This document shows, in pieces, positions 48,771 through 57,397 of a DNA stretch of 64,000 bases. The translations under genes and the position numbers were made by a program. The DNA lies in the NCBI GenBank assembly GCA_943787985.1, contig CALSOO010000001.1:261001-325000 (forward strand). Direction: 5' to 3'. This stretch comes from an uncultured Paracoccaceae bacterium. Its GTDB lineage: Bacteria > Pseudomonadota > Alphaproteobacteria > Rhodobacterales > Rhodobacteraceae. How positions within the stretch are numbered: the first letter of the stretch is position 1; each line of letters starts with the position of its first letter. The notes beneath the pieces were generated by a model. The model was not told the DNA's origin and searched no databases. It was given only the letters and a program-made list of their open reading frames with translations.

Positions 48771-49948
48771 ATGGCTAAGGAAAAGTTTGAACGCAATAAA
48801 CCGCACGTCAACATCGGCACAATCGGCCACGTTGACCACGGTAAAACGACGCTGACAGCGGCGATCACCAAGTACTTTGGTGACTTCCAGGCGTATGACC
48901 AGATTGACGGCGCGCCCGAAGAAAAAGCACGTGGGATCACGATCTCCACAGCGCACGTTGAGTATGAGACCGAAGACCGTCACTACGCGCACGTTGACTG
49001 CCCGGGCCACGCTGACTACGTGAAGAACATGATCACCGGTGCGGCGCAAATGGACGGCGCGATCCTGGTTGTGAACGCGGCTGACGGCCCAATGCCACAG
49101 ACGCGCGAGCACATCCTGCTGGGCCGTCAGGTTGGCATCCCGTACATGGTTGTTTACATGAACAAAGTTGACCAGGTTGACGACGACGAGTTGTTGGAAC
49201 TGGTTGAAATGGAAATCCGTGAGCTGTTGTCCTCTTACGAGTACCCTGGCGACGACATTCCGGTCATTCCTGGTTCTGCTTTGGCAGCCATGGAAGGCCG
49301 CGACGAAGCGATCGGCGAAGAGTCCATCAAGAAGTTGATGGCAGCTGTGGATGAGTACATCCCGACACCCGCAGCGTGCGATTGACCAGCCGTTCCTGAT
49401 GCCAGTCGAGGACGTGTTCTCGATCTCTGGTCGTGGTACGGTTGTGACCGGTCGTGTTGAGCGTGGCGTGATCAACGTTGGCGACGAGATCGAAATCGTT
49501 GGCATCCGTGACACGCAGAAAACGACCTGCACAGGCGTTGAAATGTTCCGCAAGTTGCTGGATCGCGGTGAAGCAGGCGACAACGTTGGCGCATCTGTTG
49601 CGCGGTATCGACCGTGAAGGGTTGAGCGTGGCCAGGTTCTGTGTAAGCCGAAGTCTGTGAACCCACACACGAAGTTCGAAGCCGAAGCCTATATCCTGAC
49701 CAAAGACGAGGGTGGCCGTCACACGCCATTCTTCGCGAACTACCGTCCACAGTTCTACTTCCGTACCACGGACGTGACGGGCACAGTTGCAGCTGCCCGA
49801 AGGCACAGAAATGGTTATGCCGGGCGACAACCTGAAGTTCAACGTTGAGCTGATCGCACCGATCGCGATGGAGCAAGGCCTGCGCTTCGCGATCCGCGAA
49901 GGCGGCCGTACGGTTGGCGCGGGCGTGGTGTCCAAAATCGTAGAGTAA
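48771..49948 (+). CDS. tuf: Elongation factor Tu, frameshifted
   Basis: Delivers aminoacyl-tRNA to the ribosome. GTP motifs GHVDHGKT (19-26), DCPGHADY and NKVDQVDD are in the intact first half. The frame breaks at about 49371 (an extra C where PTPERAIDQP is expected), near 49595-49620 (one insertion, one deletion) and near 49791 (extra G before [13 protein letters not shown]). The last frame ends ...[11 protein letters not shown] at 49948. Corrected length about 391. Codon use is that of a highly expressed gene. No rps, fus or secE genes flank it. Confidence 0.94.
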
Positions 49949-50040
49949 ATTGTGCGGGCGTCAGCCCGGACAATTGGGGGGTGGCAGCGTATCGGAAGAT
50001 GCGCGAGAACCCACTCCCTCTCTCTGAGGTACCAATCGAA

Positions 50041-50067
50041 AAGGCCGCTGGTTCTCCCAGCGGCCTT
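50041..50067 (+). terminator. Rho-independent terminator downstream of tuf
   Basis: AAGGCCGCTGG (50041-50051) pairs with CCAGCGGCCTT (50057-50067) around a 5-base loop, followed by a run of T. It lies 93 bases after the tuf stop. Confidence 0.93.
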
Positions 50068-50155
50068 TTTGTATGCGCGCAGGCTTTGCCAACAGCGCGA
50101 AAGTTTTATACGCTTTGCTTTACGGTAACGCGCGTATTTGCATTTGGGGAATTGG

Positions 50156-51463
50156 ATGAGACTTTTACATTTGTTCGGTGTTGTCGCAGCTGTTTGGTCC
50201 ACAAGCATCAATGCAAAACCGATTTTGAGCGACAGCCAACAAACCTATTTTAGTGCCTGTATGGCAGACGATCGTGCGGCGCAGGAGCAAGCAGAAGTTT
50301 GTCAGGCCGCATTGTCCGATACAGGACTTTCCGCCAGTCAGCGCATCGATGCCCAGCTTGAGTTGGCGGACGCGTGGTATTCTTTGGACCGCTTTGACGA
50401 GTCTCAAGAGGTATATCAGCGCGTTCGTGAAAGCGTTCCGAACAATGTAGAAGCATTGAATGGTCTTGCGTGGGTACATTGGTCACGGGATGAATATGAG
50501 CCTGCAATAGAGTTGTTCGAGATGTCAGTGGCCCGCCGCCCAACGTCCCAAGGCCTTGCTGGACTGGCGTCTTCGAAACGGCACAGTGATGCCATCACGT
50601 CTGACGGTTTTGTGGAGCTTATGCAGGCGGCTTTGGCCTTGAACCCGAAATATACGTGGGCACAGCGGGAATTGGGCTGGGGTTTGCTCAATTTTGGACA
50701 GCCAGCGGCGGCCGAAGCTGCGTTTCGGGATGCGGTAGAGATCGCGCCCAGCAATCAATGGAACCTTTATGCTTTGGGCTATGCGTTGAACGACTTGGAC
50801 CGCCATGAGGAGGCGCTCGAAGTGCTGTTGCGTGTGGACCCTGATGAGGACACGCCGACGGGATATTTTTCGCAATTGTCTTTGGCGCGGTACTACACCC
50901 GCGATTACAAAGCCGCGTTGAAGGCTGCGGATTTGACGATTGAAGGCTGGCCAGATCGGGGCACGGGCTATGTGCGCAAAGCGCGTGCGCTGGAGGCATT
51001 GGGGCGGCGAGCCGAAGGGGTGGTGTTGCTGCAAGAACGCGAAGCACTGCGGCATGACGGGTTTGTCGCCTATTGGTTGTCTGACTTGCTCTACGAAGAA
51101 GGGAATGTGCGCGCGGCCATGGACGTCATGGACCGTAGTGTCGAACAAGGCACGGCAGATTCCTACAACCATGAGCTTCGGGCTTTTTTTGCGATTGAGC
51201 TTCAGCAGTTTGATGCAGCGTGGTCCTCTGTCGATGCGGCGTTGTCGGAAGCGCCGAACGCAAGCTATGCTTTGTACTACAAAGCGCTGTTGCTGGTGGA
51301 GGGCGATGACCTCGATGCGGCTGACGTGGCAATGGACAGCGCACTTGAAAACGGGCTGTCCGAGGATCGTTTGCCTGATTACATCAGCGCCATCATTGCC
51401 AAAGGCAAATACCTGCGCGCGATCAAGTGGCGCCTGCAATTCAACAACCGGTCGCAAGAGTAG
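50156..51463 (+). CDS. Periplasmic TPR-repeat protein
   Basis: 435 residues. A signal peptide (RLLHLFGVVAAVWSTSINA) is followed by tandem tetratricopeptide repeats, seen as recurring W/Y-A-L-G patterns: AWYSLDRFDESQEVYQRV, AWVHWSRDEYEPAIELFE, GWGLLNFGQPAAAEAAFR, GYALNDLDRHEEALEVLL and so on to the C-terminus. Probably a protein-interaction scaffold. ATG 50156 is preferred over 50138 since GGGGAA precedes it. Function unknown. Confidence 0.85.
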   Translation: MRLLHLFGVVAAVWSTSINAKPILSDSQQTYFSACMADDRAAQEQAEVCQAALSDTGLSASQRIDAQLELADAWYSLDRFDESQEVYQRVRESVPNNVEALNGLAWVHWSRDEYEPAIELFEMSVARRPTSQGLAGLASSKRHSDAITSDGFVELMQAALALNPKYTWAQRELGWGLLNFGQPAAAEAAFRDAVEIAPSNQWNLYALGYALNDLDRHEEALEVLLRVDPDEDTPTGYFSQLSLARYYTRDYKAALKAADLTIEGWPDRGTGYVRKARALEALGRRAEGVVLLQEREALRHDGFVAYWLSDLLYEEGNVRAAMDVMDRSVEQGTADSYNHELRAFFAIELQQFDAAWSSVDAALSEAPNASYALYYKALLLVEGDDLDAADVAMDSALENGLSEDRLPDYISAIIAKGKYLRAIKWRLQFNNRSQE

Positions 51464-51468
51464 TGCGG

Positions 51469-52443
51469 TCAGGGCGCGTCGCGTTCCCTGTTTCGCCGTA
51501 GCATTTGCCCGACCCTCAGCGCCACGACATGACCCGTTCGTGTGCGGGTCTTGAGAACCGGTGTGGTGCTGGACACTTCATCCGTGGCTTCGCGTTTCAG
51601 GATGTAGAGGCCCGAGATCATAATGACCGCTGTCCCCAGATAGGTCGGCCATTGGGGATATTCGTTGAACAATGTTATGCCAAAAATCGTCGCCCAGATC
51701 ATTTGGGAATACTGCATCGGAGCCACAGTGATGGCATCCGCCCGCGTGTAGGCGGCCACCAAAAGTGCCATGGCGATCAACACTAGAAATGAATCCAGCG
51801 CCAGTAGTCCCAGGTGTTCCAATGGCACTTCGACGTAGACAAAGGGCAATACAATCGCTGTCAGGACCAGATTGGTCATCATTGGATAAAGGATCATCAC
51901 GACCCCGCGTTCGTCTTTGCCGATCTTGCGTGTGATGATCGAGACCATGGCCCCAGCAAAGGCCGCGACAAGTGCTGCAATATGCCCATCAGTCAATGGG
52001 CTCGCGCCGGGTTGCAAAACAATGAGGACCCCCACCATCCCACAGGCGATCGCGATTCCGCGCCTGAGACGCACGACTTCCCCTAAAATCGGAATAGCCA
52101 GCAAGGTGATCAACATTGGCGCCGCAAAGATGAAGGCGTATACTTGTGACAACGGCAGCGCCCCGATCGCGTAAAAGGCACATAGCCCTGATGCGGCGCC
52201 GCTTACACAGCGCAAGAACATCCAATAGGGATGAGCGGGTTGCAATGTTCCGGCCTTGTGATCGCGCATAAGAACAAGCGTGATAATCGGAAAACTGAAC
52301 AGCGCGGTGAAAAAGACGATCTGGAATACGGAATAGACCGATCCCAACTGCTTGATGATCAAATCATGTGTCGAAAAGACCGCAAAGGCCATCAACGCCA
52401 GCAGCGCACCGGATGTGTTTGGAGATAGTGATGAGGCACGCAT
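51469..52443 (-). CDS. EamA/DMT superfamily transporter
   Basis: 324-residue protein with ten predicted helices in two EamA repeats. Markers: ALLALMAFAVFSTHDLIIKQLG at the start, ALPLSQVYAFIFAAPMLITLLA in the first half, and ITVAPMQYSQMIWATIFGITLFNEYP in the second. Such proteins export metabolites; substrate unknown. Convergent with the TPR gene. Confidence 0.9.
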   Translation of the reverse strand: MRASSLSPNTSGALLALMAFAVFSTHDLIIKQLGSVYSVFQIVFFTALFSFPIITLVLMRDHKAGTLQPAHPYWMFLRCVSGAASGLCAFYAIGALPLSQVYAFIFAAPMLITLLAIPILGEVVRLRRGIAIACGMVGVLIVLQPGASPLTDGHIAALVAAFAGAMVSIITRKIGKDERGVVMILYPMMTNLVLTAIVLPFVYVEVPLEHLGLLALDSFLVLIAMALLVAAYTRADAITVAPMQYSQMIWATIFGITLFNEYPQWPTYLGTAVIMISGLYILKREATDEVSSTTPVLKTRTRTGHVVALRVGQMLRRNRERDAP

Positions 52444-52618
52444 GAACTGGCTCTACTGGGCTTTGGGTGCGCGTCGTTTAGCACAGACTGTGTGAGCGCG
52501 GTATGACTGATCTACGTCGTTTCGACAGAAACGGCGTCATCTTCGGAACCCAAGTTTGGTCCTTTCGATATCCCATGGATAGTTTGCTGGTTTTAGATCA
52601 GTAAGTTAGGAGTGATTT

Positions 52619-52906
52619 TTGGGCCTGTATGCGGTCAATCGTTCTGCAAACTGCAGGAACAACGCAGGCAACCCGATGTTCGCCAATTTACGTCAACCGG
52701 GTCTGGGGACATTTCCGGTGCCCTCTACCCCTGTTTCATTTTCTGAAGCATTCAGGACCGGGCCAAAAGTGGCGCCTGCACTTGGGGTGAATACAGAAGA
52801 AATCCTCGGAGATGTTGTCGGATTGCCGGACGTTGAAATTGCCCAATTCTTTGATGATGGGGTGGTGCAAAGTCCTGCATTTTGCGCGGCGCTTCCTGAA
52901 GCCTGA
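52619..52906 (+). pseudogene. 3' remnant of a CaiB/BaiF (class III) CoA-transferase gene
   Basis: About 80 codons from 52665 read as the C-terminal end of a family III CoA-transferase: LRQPGLGTFPVPSTPVSFSE, then APALGVNTEEILGDVVGLPD and EIAQFFDDGVVQ. The whole N-terminal and catalytic part is absent; the upstream sequence to 52444 has no related coding sequence. The frame is open only from a TTG at 52619 with no good ribosome-binding site. This looks like a deletion remnant. Confidence 0.7.
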
Positions 52907-52996
52907 AACGCAAACCGAATCGGCACTTTCGCCACACTCATAGGCCTGGATTTTAAACGCAGGGTTGTTTTGGTTGATTGCGAGACCTGCCTGCCG

Positions 52997-53011
52997 TTAA
53001 CCTTTTGTTAA
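52997..53011. promoter_or_regulatory. CtrA-box-like site upstream of the GSCFA gene
   Basis: TTAACCTTTTGTTAA is an exact TTAA-N7-TTAA match, with the TTAACC start favoured in CtrA sites, 31 bases before the GTG at 53043. It partly overlaps a 16-base inverted repeat (TTTTGTT AA AACAAAA, 53003-53018). Regulation is inferred from motif only. Confidence 0.55.
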
Positions 53012-53042
53012 AACAAAAAACAAAATTGAAGGCAGACACAAC

Positions 53043-54098
53043 GTGACGCACCCCTATGAAAATCTGGGGCCCGAAGCCTATTGGAAATCTGGTGTCGCTG
53101 AACCGGGTGCCCATGGGTTGAGCGGGCTGTGGACCCCCAAGTTCGAAATCAAACCCAAGCATAAAATTGTGACGGCCGGATCGTGTTTTGCCCAGCACAT
53201 TGGCCGCGCATTGGCGGAACGCGGATATAACTGGCTTGATTGCGAACCGGCACCACCATTTCTGCTGGGGCAAAAAGGGCGCGATGCGGGATACGGTGTG
53301 TTCAGCTTTCGCACCGGCAATATCTATACGCCTGCGATGCTTCTGCAATGGCTGGAGCTGGCTTACGGCTTGCGTGAAAACCCGACTGAAGTTTGGGAAA
53401 AAGAGTGTCGGTTCTTTGATCCTCTGCGCCCCGCGATTGAGCCAAACGGGTTCGAGAGTGAAGCCGAAGTCATGACCTCTCGCGACATCACATTGGGCGC
53501 GCTGCGGCGCGCCGTAGAGGAGGCCGACGTTTTTGTCTTTACTCTCGGTCTGACCGAGAAGTGGCAAAATGTTGAGACGGGTGTGGAATATGCGATTTGT
53601 CCGGGCACGGTTGCAGGTCAGTTTGACAAAACGCGCCACCGCTTTGTCAATGCAAACACGCGCATGACCCAATCCTGTCTGTCTGATGCCATGCGTCTGC
53701 TCCGCCGTAAAAACCCCAAGCTCAAAGTTCTTTTGACCGTATCGCCCGTGCCATTGACCGCAACCGCGTCTGGCAAACACGTCCTTACGGCCACGCAATA
53801 TTCCAAGTCGGTTCTGCGCGCTGCGGCAGGCATGACCGCAGACGACATGAAACACGTCGACTACTTTCCGTCCTATGAAATCATCACCCACCCGATTTTC
53901 CGTGGCATGTTCTTTGCGCCCAACATGCGTTCCGTTGAACCGGAAGGTGTGGCCACAGTGATGAAGCACTTTTTCGCAGACCAGACACGCGTGTTTGGAG
54001 GGGCCAAAGCCGCCCCGACCCTTCAAAAGGTCGTGATCCCAACGGGTGAGGCTGATGTGAAATGTGAAGAGGAGCTGCTCAATGCCTTTGCCGCATAA
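53043..54098 (+). CDS. GSCFA-domain protein
   Basis: 351 residues from a GTG start. The family-naming motif GSCFA is at 46-50 (TAGSCFAQHIGRALAERGYN), and the rest follows the family: FSFRTGNIYTPAMLLQWLEL, DVFVFTLGLTEKW, LKVLLTVSPVPLTAT, DYFPSYEII. GSCFA domains are SGNH-hydrolase relatives thought to act on surface polysaccharides. It overlaps the next gene by 17 bases. The CtrA-like box lies just upstream. Confidence 0.92.
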   Translation: MTHPYENLGPEAYWKSGVAEPGAHGLSGLWTPKFEIKPKHKIVTAGSCFAQHIGRALAERGYNWLDCEPAPPFLLGQKGRDAGYGVFSFRTGNIYTPAMLLQWLELAYGLRENPTEVWEKECRFFDPLRPAIEPNGFESEAEVMTSRDITLGALRRAVEEADVFVFTLGLTEKWQNVETGVEYAICPGTVAGQFDKTRHRFVNANTRMTQSCLSDAMRLLRRKNPKLKVLLTVSPVPLTATASGKHVLTATQYSKSVLRAAAGMTADDMKHVDYFPSYEIITHPIFRGMFFAPNMRSVEPEGVATVMKHFFADQTRVFGGAKAAPTLQKVVIPTGEADVKCEEELLNAFAA

Positions 54099-54849
54099 AC
54101 CGCACCGCTTGTGCATCATCGGGGACAGCCAGTTGGGGAGTTTGCAAACAGCGATGCAAACCGGTCTGACGGCGGCTCCCGATGGCGTTTCTGTTGAGTT
54201 CTGGGGGGCCACGGGACCGGATTTCCGTCAAATTCACTGGGGTGACGGCGCCATTCGCGCCTCTGGTGCGGCGAAAGTCACCGCGCAGAAAATAAACGCT
54301 GCGGGTCGGGATCATATTGCACCCGAGGATTTTGACACTGTCATCTTTTTTGGTGCGCGTTTGCGTGTGGCCGAGTTTTTTGGCCCCTACCTGGATTGGG
54401 CGCACACACATGGCAATTTACCAAGCAAGGCGGTGTTGTACACCAGCGCCAAGGAGTTCGTCTGGGAGACCCGCGCGTATCGAATGGCTCACACGCTGGC
54501 ACAATCGGGATGCGACGTCATCTATGTGCCGGGACCCTTTTATACGGCGGATATTCTGGACCAGACCGTGAAAAACCGATTTTTTCACGCCTATCCGGGC
54601 GCGCGTTTCGGAACAGCCGCACAGCGGGATGTTTTGTGGTCCACGCTTGAAGCCGTCAGCGCTGACCTGAATATTTCGTTGATCCGCCAACCTGAAGACA
54701 CTGTGACCCAAGGCGTGCTGACGGATGCGTCTTTTGCTTGCGAGCATGCGGTAGAAAACGGGGATGTTGGCCACAAGTCAGCCGCTTTTGCAGCGCGTTG
54801 GATGCAAGAGGTCTGGCCGCATTTTCAACAAAAGGCCAAAGCTGCCTGA
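54082..54849 (+). CDS. SGNH-hydrolase-like protein
   Basis: 255 residues from ATG 54082, with GAGGAG 8 bases ahead. The N-terminal strand and loop CIIGDSQLGSL (GDSQ, 14-17) look like block I of SGNH hydrolases with Ser16 as nucleophile; a matching late DxxH is less clear (GDVGHKSAAFAARW, near the C-terminus, may supply the His). No signal peptide. Being translationally coupled to the GSCFA gene, it probably works with it, perhaps on polysaccharide acyl groups. Confidence 0.72.
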   Translation: MPLPHKPHRLCIIGDSQLGSLQTAMQTGLTAAPDGVSVEFWGATGPDFRQIHWGDGAIRASGAAKVTAQKINAAGRDHIAPEDFDTVIFFGARLRVAEFFGPYLDWAHTHGNLPSKAVLYTSAKEFVWETRAYRMAHTLAQSGCDVIYVPGPFYTADILDQTVKNRFFHAYPGARFGTAAQRDVLWSTLEAVSADLNISLIRQPEDTVTQGVLTDASFACEHAVENGDVGHKSAAFAARWMQEVWPHFQQKAKAA

Positions 54850-54898
54850 AATCGACACTTGCAAATGCCAAAAAGCGCACGTAATCACTGCGCGCAGT

Positions 54899-54974
54899 AG
54901 GGGTATAGCTCAGTTGGTAGAGCGACGGTCTCCAAAACCGTAGGCCCACAGTTCGAGTCTGTGTGCCCCTGCCA
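54899..54974 (+). tRNA. tRNA-Trp (anticodon CCA)
   Basis: 76 nt with encoded 3' CCA. Acceptor stem AGGGGTA (54899-54905) pairs with TGCCCCT (54964-54970); the anticodon stem ACGGT/ACCGT encloses the loop CTCCAAA with anticodon CCA at 54932-54934; the T-loop is TTCGAGT. A 12-base palindrome, ACTGCGCGCAGT, ends one base before the tRNA. Confidence 0.97.
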
Positions 54975-55085
54975 TTTTCCAGCAAAAAAGTGGCCATAAA
55001 TTGCAATTGTTCCGGCCTGTTGTTTGGGTGGATCTGCCATGGGTCTGGCTGAAATTGCCTCAAGACTTTGGCGACATGTCAGCAT

Positions 55086-55550
55086 ATGGTTAATGTACCC
55101 GGAGTGAAGCTGGGAACATCAGGAGCACCGATCATTACAGATATCATTCAAATCATCTATGTTTCGCAGCCTTTCGGATATGATCAGTCAACGCTGAGCG
55201 GCATCTTGTTGGACGCGCGTCAAAACAATGAGCGTGACGACATCACAGGGGCCTTGGTCTGTCGTCATGATGTGTATTTGCAACTGCTCGAGGGGCCTGA
55301 ACCGGCTGTGCGCGCTGCGTTGGCACGGATCAGTCGTGATGACCGGCATTTGGACGTAAAGACCTTACTGTCCGAACCTGTTCAACAGCGCATGTTCGGG
55401 GAATGGGCGATGCTTCATGATCCAGCGACCTCATGGATTTGGACCCAAGACGAGTTGTCTTCGGGTGTCCTTGATCGTGCGACGCCGTCGGACGTGCGCG
55501 GTATTTTTGAAGGTCTGGCCGAAAAAGTCAAAAGCGATGGGGCTGTTTGA
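55086..55550 (+). CDS. BLUF-domain blue-light sensor
   Basis: About 154 residues, essentially a single BLUF (flavin-binding) domain. Counting from ATG 55086: Tyr25 in IQIIYVSQP, Asn48 in ARQNNERDDITGALV, Gln66 in YLQLLEG, and Trp107/Met109 in FGEWAM correspond to the residues that couple FAD to the photoreaction. No output domain is present, so signalling must be by protein contact. The exact start is unsure (TTG 55068, ATG 55086 or a later GTG 55104). Confidence 0.88.
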   Translation: MVNVPGVKLGTSGAPIITDIIQIIYVSQPFGYDQSTLSGILLDARQNNERDDITGALVCRHDVYLQLLEGPEPAVRAALARISRDDRHLDVKTLLSEPVQQRMFGEWAMLHDPATSWIWTQDELSSGVLDRATPSDVRGIFEGLAEKVKSDGAV

Positions 55551-55590
55551 CGTTTGCGCCCTGTTCTTCGCAAGGGCCAAGAGGTGAGCC

Positions 55591-57030
55591 ATGCTGAGAG
55601 CGCTTTTGGCTTTGGTGATGATCCTCACCTCGGTGTTTGTGCTGGAACAGGCGCGCCACGGCGTTGATATCTCGCGGTTCGATGTCGGGCAAACCCCTGT
55701 GACCCAATACGCCCGCACCGATGCGACCGGCCCTGTTGTTGTTATTGCGCATGGGTTTGCCGGATCACAGCAAATGATGCAGGGCTATGCGCTGCCTTTG
55801 GCGCGTGCGGGGTATCGCGTCTATGTGTTCGAATTTTTGGGCCATGGGCGCCACGCGCTTCCTATGTCCGGAGATGTGACATCGGTTGATGGAACAACCC
55901 GCCTGCTTGTCGCTCAGACCAACGCTGTTTTGGACGCTGTGGTGGATGTATCCCGCCCTGTTGCCTTGCTTGGCCATTCTATGGCGACAGACATCTTGAT
56001 ACGCGCGGCTCAGGACCGGCGGGATGTGGGGCCGATGGTTCTGGTTTCAGCGTTTTCGCACGTCATTGATGCAACCACGCCGCAGGATTTGTTGCTGGTG
56101 TCAGGGGCTTGGGAAACAGGGTTGCGGGGGTTCGGGTTAGAGGCGGCTCAAATGGTTCTGCCAACCGCGACCGAAGGGCAAACAGTGCGCGTCCAAGACG
56201 TGCGCCGTCGCGCGGTTGCAGCACCATTGAGCGAACACGTGTCAGTCCTGCACAGCCGCGTCGCGCGGCAGGAGGCGCTTGAATGGGTCGATACGTTTTA
56301 CGGACGGACATCGACGGTCACGATCATGCCAAGCGGCTGGGCGATCCTTGGCCTATTGGGTGGTTTGGTTCTGGGGTTTCGTATTGTCGCACAACGGCTG
56401 CCCTCGATCCGCTCTCAAAATGTGACGCTTACGCTGAAACAGTCAGCTACCCTGGCTTTGCTACCTGCTGTTTTGACCCCGCTGGTGGCGGTGCCTTTGA
56501 CCCCGGGGTTCCTCCCTGTTTTGATCGCCGATTATCTGGTTCTGCACGTGCTGGTGTTTGGTGTGCTGCAATTGGGCTTGTTGTGGATGTGGCGCGTTCG
56601 GATTGCTGGTTTGTCCCCCCTTGCGATTGTCGTATTGTTGTTGTGGTGTGCTGTGTTCGGTTTTGCGCTTGATCGCTATGCTGCGAATTTTTGGCCGACC
56701 TCGGGACGTGTCTGGATTATCGGACTGATGATGATCGGGGCGGTGCCCTACATGATTGCAGACGCGGCTTTGAGCACGTCAGCCTCTGTGTGGCGCCGAT
56801 TGGCGATGCGGGGGGCGTTCATCGGATCGCTCGGCATCGCTGTCGCTTTGGATTTCGAGAACTTGTTTTTCCTCATCATGATCGCACCGGTTCTGGTGCT
56901 GTTCTATCTGGTCTTTGGAACGATGGGGCGGGATCTGACCGGCAAAGCGGGCCCCCTGTCTATTGGCTTGGCGCTGGGCTTTGTCCTTGCTTGGGCGCTC
57001 GGGGTCAGTTTTCCGCTTTTCCAAACGTAA
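55591..57030 (+). CDS. Alpha/beta hydrolase fused to a polytopic membrane domain
   Basis: 479 residues. After an N-terminal membrane anchor, residues about 48-240 form an alpha/beta hydrolase (VVVIAHGFAGSQQMM oxyanion region, nucleophile elbow LLGHSMA with Ser130, DVGPMVLVSAFSHV). The hydrolase's late His is probably in SEHVSVLHSR. From about 250 to the end there are roughly seven hydrophobic segments (for example WAILGLLGGLVLGF, LSPLAIVVLLLWCAVFGFAL). The hydrolase presumably faces the periplasm. Substrate unknown. Confidence 0.85.
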   Translation: MLRALLALVMILTSVFVLEQARHGVDISRFDVGQTPVTQYARTDATGPVVVIAHGFAGSQQMMQGYALPLARAGYRVYVFEFLGHGRHALPMSGDVTSVDGTTRLLVAQTNAVLDAVVDVSRPVALLGHSMATDILIRAAQDRRDVGPMVLVSAFSHVIDATTPQDLLLVSGAWETGLRGFGLEAAQMVLPTATEGQTVRVQDVRRRAVAAPLSEHVSVLHSRVARQEALEWVDTFYGRTSTVTIMPSGWAILGLLGGLVLGFRIVAQRLPSIRSQNVTLTLKQSATLALLPAVLTPLVAVPLTPGFLPVLIADYLVLHVLVFGVLQLGLLWMWRVRIAGLSPLAIVVLLLWCAVFGFALDRYAANFWPTSGRVWIIGLMMIGAVPYMIADAALSTSASVWRRLAMRGAFIGSLGIAVALDFENLFFLIMIAPVLVLFYLVFGTMGRDLTGKAGPLSIGLALGFVLAWALGVSFPLFQT

Positions 57031-57369
57031 AGGGCCCTTTGCCGTCGCAAGGCCAGCGGCGCCACATAGAACAAGCTTTGACGCAGGCCCCATGGTGCCT
57101 TCGATCTGAAGGGCGTGGATGATCGTTGATGCTGTGACGACACTGCCGAGCCCTGCGTGCACAAGCCGCCACATTGATAACGGCAGGCCAAGACGTTTGC
57201 GCAATCCAGCCAGCACTATGCCCCACATCGTAATCACGCCGTAGACAGAAATGGGTGCAATGTTTCCAACTCCAGGGCTAGAGCGCAATGATCTGAATAC
57301 GGCCAATGCGCGCCACACATTTGTGTGAACGGGTTTGCTTTGGCCGATAATCAGGTCGTGCGGTTGCAA
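57031..57369 (-). CDS. Possible ferric-reductase-like membrane protein fragment
   Basis: The complement from ATG 57369 reads VYGVITMWGIVLAGLRKRLG, LSMWRLVHAGLGSVVTASTI, IHALQIEGTMGPASKLVLCG, which resembles the haem-binding helices of ferric-reductase-like transmembrane proteins (R-x2-H ... HAL-IEGTM). The frame then runs antisense into the hydrolase gene as polar low-quality sequence, so the real 3' end is unclear; a short truncated protein, a frameshift near 57040, or a decayed gene are all possible. Confidence 0.4.
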
Positions 57370-57397
57370 CTGTGCTGTGCCCCGCTAGTTCAGGCAC

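Noticed and set aside
48771..49948. tuf as a true pseudogene copy
   Set aside because: Each break is a single-base change and the rest is highly conserved with strongly biased codon use; the same indel type affects other essential genes nearby.
52953..54212. 419-codon open frame on the minus strand
   Set aside because: Shadow of the GSCFA gene, which has the full family pattern and a CtrA-like promoter element.
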